Part shown: positions 1 to 5,899 of the stretch, in pieces
How the letters are laid out: every line of letters starts with the position of its first letter
Position numbering within the stretch: position 1 is the stretch's first letter
Assembly: GCA_023393525.1 (NCBI GenBank)
Contig: JAEWKZ010000113.1
Location: forward strand, 1 to 6,369
Reading direction: 5' to 3'
Length of the DNA stretch: 6,369 bases
Origin: Pseudomonadota bacterium
GTDB taxonomy: Bacteria > Desulfobacterota > Desulfovibrionia > Desulfovibrionales > Desulfomicrobiaceae
Notes under the pieces: model-generated
What the model was told of the DNA's origin: nothing
The model's input: the letters and a program-made list of their open reading frames with translations, nothing else
Databases searched by the model: none
Made by a program: the position numbers and the translations under genes

Positions 1-102
1 ACTGACGACGTCGCCGATGCCGCCCCTGATGGGGCCGGTATCACGGGCAGACCCACGACGGTACAAGACGACGCGGCCCGCACAGTGGCACAAGACGGTG
101 CC

Positions 103-225
103 TGCAGCATATCGGTCAAGCGGAGGATAGCCCTGGAACCAAGATTCGTGCTTGGCAACACAGGATGGAAACTTGCACCCGCGTATGACGTCAATCCGAC
201 TATCGACCTAGCCGTCAGGGTCTTG
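103..225 (+). pseudogene. Decayed fragment of a HipA-family toxin kinase gene
   Basis: Frame 1 reads GWKLAPAYDVNPTID at 163-207. This closely resembles the conserved C-terminal kinase-lobe block of HipA-family proteins (GW-L-PA-D-NP-ID). Just upstream, 109-153 reads ISVKRRIALEPRFVL, which can be lined up with the family's catalytic stretch (V-SN-DDHLRNHGFVL) if several small deletions are assumed; the DNA keeps pieces such as CTG-GAACCA-AGATTC. Downstream, family-like residues (GLALA) continue in frame 3 near 219-233, suggesting a frameshift at about 206-218. No start codon, N-terminal lobe, HipB partner or complete catalytic loop is present, so the piece is not functional. HipA proteins are Ser/Thr kinases of type II toxin-antitoxin modules; here only a relic of one is inferred. 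The family alignment is from memory. Confidence 0.55.
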
Positions 226-349
226 CACTGGCGGCAGGCCCACTTGCCACGGGCATGCTGTTCAACACGGCCCCCAGGGGGTGCGATGATCAGCGCTTGG
301 TCGCAGCCAATATCCGCGCGTCCTGATGCACTCAACGGGTCGGCCAGCC

Positions 350-378
350 TTGTGGTTTTTCGCTACTAGCGGGAAAAT
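350..378 (+). promoter_or_regulatory. Weak candidate sigma70 promoter for the regulator gene
   Basis: TTGTGG (350-355) and GAAAAT (373-378) are separated by 17 bp and match the -35 and -10 consensus at 3 and 4 of 6 positions. The -10 lies inside an imperfect inverted repeat, and the predicted start point falls in the palindrome at 380-393. That arrangement would suit repression or autoregulation. The matches are weak, so this is only a candidate. Confidence 0.25.
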
Positions 379-393
379 TCCCCTCGCGAGGGG
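371..393. repeat. Two overlapping palindromes upstream of the GAF-LytTR gene
   Basis: GGGAA-AA-TTCCC at 371-382 (5-bp arms) overlaps a perfect 14-bp palindrome CCCCTCGCGAGGGG at 380-393. They lie 51 bp before the regulator start and next to the weak promoter candidate. A perfect 14-bp palindrome could be an operator for a dimeric regulator or a hairpin in the leader RNA. LytTR proteins usually bind direct repeats, so another factor is as likely as autoregulation. Confidence 0.5.
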
Positions 394-444
394 CGCGACA
401 GCGGCCCGAACGGCACGGAATCCGGCGACTCGGGGGGACTTCAA

Positions 445-1362
445 ATGAAGGACGCATACCAGTACGAGACCCACGCCATCACGGATCTCGATCCTGAGCC
501 ATCATCGGCCTGGGTCTATCGGTGCGCGATGAGCCTGCTCATACACCCGGTCGACGACGTGATATCGGACCTACTGGCTTTCATGGGCGAAACGTCCGAC
601 GTAGATCGTGCCTGGATGATTGAGTATCGTCCTGACTTACTCCGTTTACGTAATACCCACGAATGGTGCCGTGGCCAGACGACGCCGTTCGTCGCCGAAC
701 TCCAGGATGTTCCCACCACGTTAATCGCATGGTTGCACCGATACCTGATCAAAGGGCGGGCCGTGGCCATTCATGATGTGCGCGAACTGCCGCGGAGCGC
801 GCGGACGATTCAGGCCGAGTTCCTGCGCCAAGGCAACAAGAGCGTGCTGAGCGTGCCGGTTCTCTATGACCAGAAGCTCTACGGCATCATCGGGTTCGAT
901 ACGACCGCACGGCGCGGGCGCTGGTCCGCCGCCGAGGTGTATGCGCTGTTTCAATGCGCCAATCTGATCGGGCAGGCCAAGTACTCGGGCGGCCGAGATC
1001 GGAACCGGGCGGTGATGTACGACGGCTCGGCCTCCGTGATCTACCTGAGCATGCGCGGCCTGGTCCGGGGCGTTCAGCCCGAGTCTATCGTCGGCGTGCG
1101 GTCAGCGGGAAACTACAGCGAAATCTGGCTGGCCGACGGGTCGATGGTGCTGGATTCTCGCCCCCTGGGGATGTGGTTGTCCCTGCTGCCAGAGACGATC
1201 TTTTTCCGCGTGCATCGCACCGCCATTGCCAACGCCTTGCATGTTATGGACGTCGACCGCAGAAGCGTTGATCGCTGGCTGATCACGATGCGGTCGGTGG
1301 CGGAAGCCTGGCCGGTCTCGCGTTCCCACCGGCGGCCCCTGCGCGAACGCATCGGAATCTGA
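445..1362 (+). CDS. GAF-LytTR one-component transcriptional regulator
   Basis: Encodes 305 residues. The ATG is preceded by GGGGGA with a 6-nt spacer, which supports this start. Residues about 30-180 look like a GAF sensor domain: an alpha/beta stretch containing RLRNTHEWC near 67-75, then SVLSVPVLYDQKLYGIIGFD at 133-152. Residues about 200-303 are a LytTR DNA-binding domain with the signatures VGVRSAGNYSEIWLADG (216-232), FFRVHRTAIAN (253-263) and VSRSHRRPL (291-299). LytTR domains contact DNA through beta strands and usually bind paired direct repeats. There is no phospho-receiver domain, no membrane segment and no adjacent histidine kinase, so it is probably a cytosolic one-component regulator whose GAF domain senses a small ligand or redox state. 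It lies 149 bp upstream of three co-oriented genes for exported proteins, which it likely controls (inference). The LytTR call is firm; the GAF call is good, with a PAS-like fold as the alternative. Confidence 0.88.
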   Translation: MKDAYQYETHAITDLDPEPSSAWVYRCAMSLLIHPVDDVISDLLAFMGETSDVDRAWMIEYRPDLLRLRNTHEWCRGQTTPFVAELQDVPTTLIAWLHRYLIKGRAVAIHDVRELPRSARTIQAEFLRQGNKSVLSVPVLYDQKLYGIIGFDTTARRGRWSAAEVYALFQCANLIGQAKYSGGRDRNRAVMYDGSASVIYLSMRGLVRGVQPESIVGVRSAGNYSEIWLADGSMVLDSRPLGMWLSLLPETIFFRVHRTAIANALHVMDVDRRSVDRWLITMRSVAEAWPVSRSHRRPLRERIGI

Positions 1363-1388
1363 ACCTCTAAATGGCCCGGGCAGAAAGG

Positions 1389-1440
1389 CGGATATGTCAT
1401 CCGTCATGCCAACCTGTTGTTTCGTCCTCGTAATGCGTCG
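1389..1440 (+). promoter_or_regulatory. Candidate control region of the hydrolase/barrel operon
   Basis: The gap between regulator and operon holds a tandem repeat GTCAT-CC-GTCAT (1396-1407), an overlapping inverted repeat CGGAT-ATGTC-ATCCG (1389-1403) and three CGTC cores (1402-1405, 1423-1426, 1436-1439). The first two cores are 21 bp apart, about two helical turns. A weak promoter-like pair overlaps: ATGCCA (1406-1411) and CGTAAT (1429-1434), with a 17-bp spacer and 4 of 6 matches each. Repeats abutting a poor -35 would suit an activator such as the LytTR protein encoded just upstream. The motif match to known LytTR sites is loose, so this remains a candidate. Confidence 0.35.
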
Positions 1441-1500
1441 GTTACCAAAGTTTGAGGGATCATCTTGTTGAAAGGTGTTTCGTGTTCCCTGAGCGACTTT

Positions 1501-1504
1501 GGAG
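1501..1504 (+). promoter_or_regulatory. Ribosome binding site that fixes the ampH-like start
   Basis: GGAG lies 7 nt before the ATG at 1512. The longer reading frame from a TTG at 1452 would place 20 unlikely residues before the signal peptide. The site and the signal peptide together favour 1512. Confidence 0.65.
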
Positions 1505-1511
1505 TATCGGC

Positions 1512-2657
1512 ATGCCGGCGTCACGTGTTCTATCCCGTTTTGCCTGTCTCGCGTTGAGTGCGTCTTGCGCATTGGGCGTCAATGCCGCCAACGCGGCCGA
1601 CATGGCGCTAGAAAATGCTGTCTCGATGGCCGGGATGCAGCTTTACCTGAATGCGGGGGCACCGGGCCTGGTCATCGTCGTCGTGCATGGCGATGACGTC
1701 GTCATTCAGGGATATGGCGAAACCGCGCCGGGCAGTGGCGTTGAGCCGGACGAGAATTCCATTTTCAGGATCGCATCGGTCTCGAAAGTCTTTGCTGGCG
1801 ATGTATTGGCGTCGCTGGTGGCCAAGGGCATCGTCAAACTGACCGACCCGTTGGCGAAATTCGCGCCCGAGGGCGCCAGCGTCAAAACGAACGGCCGTCC
1901 CATGACGTTGTTGGACCTGGCGACGCATTCCGCAAGCCTGCCGCGCGAACTGCCGGATCCGGATGCCAAACCGTCCGACAATCCGTTCGCGGTTTTCGAT
2001 CGGGCGTACTACTGGAAATGGGTGGGCGCCAACAAACCGGCCTACGCGCCGGGGACCACCACCCTCTATTCGAACCTGGGCTACGGCTTGCTGGGTGACG
2101 CGCTCGCGAAAGCGGGCGGGGCGGATTATTCGGCTTTGCTGGCCAGCGAGGTCGCGGAATCGGCGGGCCTGGTCGACACCACCAACGTACTGAACGACGC
2201 GCAGAAAAAGCGCCTCATGACGGGGCTGGACCCTTTCGACAAACCGGATCCAAACGCCGTCATGCCCGACGTGATGTATGCCAGCGCGGGCGTCTATTCG
2301 ACGGCCGGCGATATGGCGCGCTGGATGCGTTGGCATCTCGAGGGCGCGCAGCACTCGAAGGAGGCCGCGTTGCTGGCTCACACGATGTGGCTCCCTTATG
2401 ACGGCCTGAAATCCGTGGTGGGCACGGAAGTCACCGATGCCGACGGCATGGGCCTGGGTTGGGTGGTGAGCTTGCCTCGCAACGGTTCGCCGCTGTTGTT
2501 GGGCAAAAGCGGCGGCCTCGGCGGATTCATGAGCTATGCGGTGCTGTCGCCGAACCGTGGGTTGGGCATATTTGTCGTTGCCAGCCGCGTGAACTTCGCC
2601 ATGTTCGGGAACATCCATGCTCAGGTGCGCGAACTGGCGGCTGAGCTGGCACGGTGA
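1512..2657 (+). CDS. ampH: AmpH-like periplasmic D-Ala-D-Ala carboxypeptidase/endopeptidase (serine hydrolase)
   Basis: Encodes 381 residues of the class C beta-lactamase/penicillin-binding-protein fold. Residues 1-28 form a Sec signal peptide ending ANAANA, so the enzyme is periplasmic. The catalytic motifs are intact: S89-V-S-K92 (nucleophile SxxK), Y186-S-N188 (YxN) and K332-S-G334 (KTG-like). The stretches YGETAPG (68-74), DPLAKFAPEGASV (112-124), LATHSASLPRE (136-146), YSNLGYGLLGDALA (186-199) and GGVYST-like AGVYSTAGDMARWM (259-272) resemble E. coli AmpH, an approximately 385-residue low-molecular-weight PBP that trims peptidoglycan stem peptides and hydrolyses beta-lactams only poorly. 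The mature chain has no cysteine. Its stop overlaps the start of the next gene, so the two are probably co-translated. It could be an AmpH paralogue with another substrate, because it sits in a specialised operon rather than alone. The family call is strong; the exact substrate is not shown. Confidence 0.82.
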   Translation: MPASRVLSRFACLALSASCALGVNAANAADMALENAVSMAGMQLYLNAGAPGLVIVVVHGDDVVIQGYGETAPGSGVEPDENSIFRIASVSKVFAGDVLASLVAKGIVKLTDPLAKFAPEGASVKTNGRPMTLLDLATHSASLPRELPDPDAKPSDNPFAVFDRAYYWKWVGANKPAYAPGTTTLYSNLGYGLLGDALAKAGGADYSALLASEVAESAGLVDTTNVLNDAQKKRLMTGLDPFDKPDPNAVMPDVMYASAGVYSTAGDMARWMRWHLEGAQHSKEAALLAHTMWLPYDGLKSVVGTEVTDADGMGLGWVVSLPRNGSPLLLGKSGGLGGFMSYAVLSPNRGLGIFVVASRVNFAMFGNIHAQVRELAAELAR

Positions 2658-3856
2658 ACCGGATGGAGCCCGGGCCAACTGCGCGCGTGCGCTCCCGTGC
2701 ATTGCTCGGTAGAGCCCTGCCCTTGGTTGGGCTGCTCTGTGCGATGCCACAGGCGTCTGCGCAAGAGGCCAGGGATATTTTCAAGACCGAAATCTTTCTG
2801 ACGCCTTATAGCGAGCTGGGCGATGAGCAGGGAGCCTATCCGCGAATAAATGGCAGGTTCCTGTTGATGACAGGCTATACGGGTTATTTTGGCCTCCGGG
2901 ACGACAACAAGCAGATCCCGCGTTCGCACTGGAGCAGTGTGCAGCCGACGGCGGAAGCCGCTTTGATCTGGCAGCTGACGCAGCGATTTTCGATCCGTGC
3001 GAAGGCGACATTCGACTCATCGAACAACGAAATCAAGGACAACGCCTTTTCAGATCTGGGCGTCGGCCTGGACAACCTGTTCACTGCCTACAACGCAGAC
3101 AATTACGCCCTGTACGCCGGCAAGATGGACCTTGGCTTTGGCGATGCTTGGCACGTTATCGATGGTCTGTACAGCGGCTACAACGAGAACTCGGAATTTC
3201 GCGGATCGATTGGCGTGGGAGGCCGCTACACCTTGGATACCGGAGGCGCAGGAGCGCATTCCGTAGCCGCCGTGTTGTTCAAGAGTGACGATAGCAACCT
3301 GAACCATCGGCTTAGCTTTGAGCAGGGTTTCATCAGACCCGCTCAGCCGCCTGCCTTCAGCGACCAAATGAAGTCTTTCATCCTGTCTTATGACTTTCGC
3401 GAGCTGCCCGGGTTAGAGGGTTTGTCCGGAGGGCTGGACGTGGGGCAGCTGCATAGGGATTCCGATCAAGGAAAGAGCGCCAACACCGTGTCGGTCCGTT
3501 TTCGGTATGACGCAGCGGTGGGCCAGGGATGGAATGTCAGCTGGTTCAACGAGGCGACATTTTCCAGCGCGTTCCGCGGAGCGCCTGTTTCCAACGGCAA
3601 TGGCGTGACCTCCGTGTCGCTGGCCCGCGACAACTGGCAACTGACCGCCACCGCTGCCGCGCGCAAGCTATCGGGCAGCGACGAGAAGCTCGCACGGTTC
3701 GGGCTGCAAGGCGAACTGGACTGGGCGGTTTCCGCCGCGGTCACCTACGTCACGCCCATCGGCATCATCGTACAGGCCGGGCTGACTCATCAGCGCGATC
3801 AGGCGCTGCTTATTAACCAGGGTGTTTTTCGCATCGCTTATCAAATGGGGTTCTGA
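2654..3856 (+). CDS. Outer-membrane beta-barrel protein, porin-like, family not recognised
   Basis: Encodes 400 residues from the GTG that overlaps the preceding stop by 4 bp (GTGA). An ATG at 2663, preceded by GGTGA with a 5-nt spacer, is an equally good start and gives 397 residues. A signal peptide (hydrophobic core about 21-30) ends with ASA at 34-36, just before Q37. The mature part is rich in aromatic and glycine residues with alternating short amphipathic stretches, for example YALYAGKMDLGFG (151-163), FRGSIGVGGRYTL (182-194) and NVSWFNEATF (294-303). It has no cysteine and ends in RIAYQMGF, a terminal-Phe beta-signal typical of barrels inserted by the BAM machinery. The AGK-LGFG element faintly recalls LbtU-type or carbohydrate porins. 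Lying between two periplasmic hydrolases of one operon, it may admit their substrate or release their product (inference). Outer-membrane location is well supported; the transport role is not shown. Confidence 0.75.
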   Translation: MNRMEPGPTARVRSRALLGRALPLVGLLCAMPQASAQEARDIFKTEIFLTPYSELGDEQGAYPRINGRFLLMTGYTGYFGLRDDNKQIPRSHWSSVQPTAEAALIWQLTQRFSIRAKATFDSSNNEIKDNAFSDLGVGLDNLFTAYNADNYALYAGKMDLGFGDAWHVIDGLYSGYNENSEFRGSIGVGGRYTLDTGGAGAHSVAAVLFKSDDSNLNHRLSFEQGFIRPAQPPAFSDQMKSFILSYDFRELPGLEGLSGGLDVGQLHRDSDQGKSANTVSVRFRYDAAVGQGWNVSWFNEATFSSAFRGAPVSNGNGVTSVSLARDNWQLTATAAARKLSGSDEKLARFGLQGELDWAVSAAVTYVTPIGIIVQAGLTHQRDQALLINQGVFRIAYQMGF

Positions 3857-3863
3857 GACCATC

Positions 3864-5441
3864 ATGACACGCAAAAAATCACTGATCTCCGGGGTCGGTC
3901 TGCTTGTGCTGGCCTGCTCCATGACCGCCTGGTCCCAGCCGGTCTCCATCGACAGCCACGCCAATCCGTCGGCTGATGTCGTCGCTATTCCCAAGGACAG
4001 CAAAGCGCGGGCGGTCAAAGCACTGCCCGACGTCGTCGCAGAAATTATGAAGCGCAGTCACGTCCCAGGCATGGCGGTCGCCGTGGTCGTTGATGGCGAG
4101 ACCGTTCTGGCTCGTGGGTACGGCGTGCGCGAGCTTGGGAAGAAGGAACCCGTGGACGCGCAGACCGTGTTCGAGATCGCTTCGCTCTCGAAGTCGCTCA
4201 CAGCGACCGTGGCGGCAATCGAGGTGACCAAGGGGACGATCTCATGGGACGATCCGGTCGTCCGCTACTTGCCGGATTTCAAGCTTAGCAACGCCTATGT
4301 GTCGCAGCACGGCACGATCGGCGATTTCTTCTCCCATCGATCTGGCCTGCCTGGCACGGCCGGCGATGATCTGGAAGACCTGGGGTACCAGCGCAAGCAG
4401 ATCATCGCCCGCCTGGGGCTATTGCCGCTGGACGCTTTCCGCACTTCCTATCACTATGCCAATTTCGGCACGACCATTGGTGCGGAGGCCGTCGCGGCGG
4501 CCGCGGGCCTACCCTGGGAGTTGCTGGCCGACGAACTGATGTTAAAGCCGTTGGGAATGACGTCGACGAGCTATCGCTACGACGACTTCATGGCACGCGA
4601 CAACCGGGCCGTCCTGCATGGATACCAGAATGGTGCGTTTCTGCCGCTGGGGCAGGACAACGCGGATCAGCAGGCACCTGCTGGCGGCGTGTCTTCTAAC
4701 GTCGTTGACATGGCCGAGTGGCTCAAGCTGTTGTTGGCGGACGGCGAGTATCGCGGCAAGCAGATGATCGCCGCGGATGCGCTGCTACCAGCCCTGTCGC
4801 CTCAATCGTTCAGCGCACGGGCGCACGACCTCGCATCGCGTCCAGGTTTCTATGGCTATGGCTTCAATGTCAACACGGAACTGGGGGGACGTCAGTCGAT
4901 GGGGCACTCGGGCGCCTTTTTGCTGGGCACAGGCACCACGTTCAAGATCGTGCCGTCCGCGGGCATCGGCATTGTGGTGCTGACCAATGGCGCTCCGGTG
5001 GGCGCCGCCGAATCTGTCGTGGCGACGTTCATCGATACCGCGCTTTACGGCAAGCCCACGCGGGACTGGTTTGCTGCGTACAACCGTGCCTTGAAGGTAA
5101 TCTTTGAACCGCAGGCCGACTTGTCGGAGCAAGCCAAACCGACCAATCCGGCGCCTGCGAAAGCATTGAGTGTGTATACAGGCCGCTTCAATAATGCCTA
5201 TTACGGCGCCGCCGACATCCAGGAAACCGACGGCGCATTGACGTTGGTTCTCGGCCCCAAGAACATGCGTTTTCCCTTACGCCACTGGACTGGCAACACC
5301 TTCGCTTTTGCGCCGGCTGGTGAGGCCGCGCTGGTCGATTCACTGGCTTCTCTGACTTTCAGCGCAGACAAGGACCAGCCCAGCGGATTCGACATCAAGT
5401 TCTACGACGCAAACGGAATGGGGCACTGGACCCGCGACTAG
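3864..5441 (+). CDS. Exported serine hydrolase (beta-lactamase class C fold) with C-terminal DUF3471-like domain
   Basis: Encodes 525 residues from the ATG at 3864, which has GAG 6 nt upstream; a longer frame from GTG 3822 lies inside the previous gene and lacks support. The N-terminus has basic RKK followed by a hydrophobic core. Cleavage may occur after AWS (22-24) by signal peptidase I, or VLAC (15-18) may act as a lipobox making it a lipoprotein. The catalytic domain spans about 50-405 with S107-L-S-K110, Y198-A-N200 and H348-S-G350, all intact. Residues about 430-525 (from YTGRFNNAYYG) match the DUF3471-type beta domain often found after this fold. The family includes esterases, D-aminopeptidases, Pab87-like peptidases and LACTB-like enzymes; the HSG third motif sets it apart from the KSG of the upstream AmpH-like enzyme. 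It follows the barrel gene by 7 nt and is the last gene of the unit. The substrate is unknown. Confidence 0.85.
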   Translation: MTRKKSLISGVGLLVLACSMTAWSQPVSIDSHANPSADVVAIPKDSKARAVKALPDVVAEIMKRSHVPGMAVAVVVDGETVLARGYGVRELGKKEPVDAQTVFEIASLSKSLTATVAAIEVTKGTISWDDPVVRYLPDFKLSNAYVSQHGTIGDFFSHRSGLPGTAGDDLEDLGYQRKQIIARLGLLPLDAFRTSYHYANFGTTIGAEAVAAAAGLPWELLADELMLKPLGMTSTSYRYDDFMARDNRAVLHGYQNGAFLPLGQDNADQQAPAGGVSSNVVDMAEWLKLLLADGEYRGKQMIAADALLPALSPQSFSARAHDLASRPGFYGYGFNVNTELGGRQSMGHSGAFLLGTGTTFKIVPSAGIGIVVLTNGAPVGAAESVVATFIDTALYGKPTRDWFAAYNRALKVIFEPQADLSEQAKPTNPAPAKALSVYTGRFNNAYYGAADIQETDGALTLVLGPKNMRFPLRHWTGNTFAFAPAGEAALVDSLASLTFSADKDQPSGFDIKFYDANGMGHWTRD

Positions 5442-5468
5442 CGGCCAGCGTGACTGTCTTGCGATCAA

Positions 5469-5511
5469 GACGAGGATTGACGCCCTTAGCGAGCTAAGTG
5501 CGAGCCTCGTC
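5469..5511 (+). terminator. Stem-loop after the operon, possible transcript end
   Basis: GACGAGG (5469-5475) pairs with CCTCGTC (5505-5511). Inside, CGC (5481-5483) can pair with GCG (5500-5502), and CTTAGC (5485-5490) pairs with GCTAAG (5493-5498). The structure begins 28 nt past the stop codon at 5441. No T-tract follows, so it is not a canonical Rho-independent terminator; it may protect the mRNA 3' end or mark a Rho-dependent end. Confidence 0.4.
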
Positions 5512-5761
5512 CCGTAACTCAGGAGCCTCGCGCAAGGACCCTCAGGGTGGCTGCCCAAGAAAATGCGGGTACGCTGGGTAAGGCCCATCGCTCCGGCAAC
5601 AACGCGGAACAGGATCGCACCGTCTGTTTTGCGGCCGTTCTTTGGGCTATTTAGGCCTAGCTGGCAATGGCTGTCGGTGGGCGTCAGTAGACTGAAAGAT
5701 TCAGAAAATTTTCTATATCAGTCGCTTGCGAAATTCCTTGGACGTCGGTGCATGCCCTTGG

Positions 5762-5766
5762 AAAAA
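5762..5766 (-). terminator. T-tract just past the tRNA-Gly 3' end
   Basis: On the minus strand TTTTT occurs 5 nt after the encoded CCA. No separate GC-rich hairpin lies between them, so any termination would rely on the tRNA's own structure or on processing. Weak candidate. Confidence 0.25.
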
Positions 5767-5771
5767 TCGAA

Positions 5772-5845
5772 TGGAGCGGGTGATGGGAATCGAACCCACG
5801 CTTGAGGCTTGGGAAGCCGCCGTTCTACCATTGAACTACACCCGC
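5772..5845 (-). tRNA. tRNA-Gly, anticodon CCC
   Basis: The gene is 74 nt including the encoded CCA, read on the minus strand. The acceptor stem GCGGGTG/CACCCGC pairs fully, with discriminator U73. The D-arm is GTTC/GAAC around AATGGTA. The anticodon loop TTCCCAA (complement of 5809-5815) puts CCC at 34-36, decoding GGG. The T-arm is GTGGG-TTCGATT-CCCAT. The sequence closely resembles bacterial tRNA-Gly(CCC) such as E. coli glyU. The anticodon stem GCGGC/GCCTC has one mismatch, C28 against U42 (bases 5819 and 5805), while the other four pairs are normal. A promoter-like TATAAT lies upstream. Identity is certain; the meaning of the mismatch is open. Confidence 0.96.
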
Positions 5846-5868
5846 CCTGAAGGGCTGGCGCCAGGCGG

Positions 5869-5883
5869 ATCGGCAGGGCCGAT
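5869..5883. repeat. Small inverted repeat in the tRNA leader
   Basis: ATCGGC-AGG-GCCGAT forms a 6-bp stem with a 3-nt loop between the candidate promoter and the mature tRNA 5' end. A second perfect palindrome, CTGGCGCCAG, lies at 5855-5864. Either could be a precursor-RNA processing structure; no function is shown. Confidence 0.35.
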
Positions 5884-5899
5884 GCTGACGCAGGCGAGG

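Larger units (their letters stand above)
226..444. other. Non-coding stretch before the regulator gene
   Basis: No credible intact gene is seen on either strand. A frame-3 reading continues to a stop at 323-325 (ending AANIRAS) but is not recognised and has no proper start; it may be more debris linked to the upstream relic. The last 95 bases hold the palindromes and the weak promoter-like elements listed separately. The Shine-Dalgarno-like GGGGGA of the following gene is at 433-438. Confidence 0.5.
5442..5771. other. Non-coding gap between the operon and the tRNA gene
   Basis: No supported gene on either strand; short frames here lack family resemblance and ribosome binding sites. It contains the stem-loop at 5469-5511, an 8-bp palindrome TAGGCCTA (5652-5659), a 12-bp palindrome AGAAAATTTTCT (5703-5714) in an unusually AT-rich stretch (about 5690-5740), and A5 at 5762-5766, which is a T5 tract just past the tRNA 3' end on the minus strand. 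Confidence 0.6.

Noticed and set aside
85..369. A 94-residue GTG-started frame as an intact small gene
   Set aside because: It carries the HipA-like block but no start signal. The family resemblance breaks by indels on both sides, so it is treated as a relic.
1374..1381. GCCCGGGC palindrome after the regulator gene as a terminator
   Set aside because: It has no loop, is only 8 bp long and has no following T-tract.
1102..1572. A 156-residue minus-strand open frame over the regulator's 3' end and the intergenic gap
   Set aside because: Its composition looks random and it overlaps the conserved LytTR domain. It has no family resemblance.
1512..2657. The first hydrolase as an acquired beta-lactamase resistance gene
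   Set aside because: The YGETAPG, LATHSASLPRE and KSGG stretches fit the AmpH peptidoglycan-peptidase group better than AmpC-type beta-lactamases. No ampR-type LysR gene is adjacent.
1608..2750. A 380-residue minus-strand open frame opposite the ampH-like gene
   Set aside because: It is an antisense shadow in GC-rich DNA, rich in Arg/His/Gln with no recognisable domain. The plus strand has a complete enzyme with catalytic motifs.
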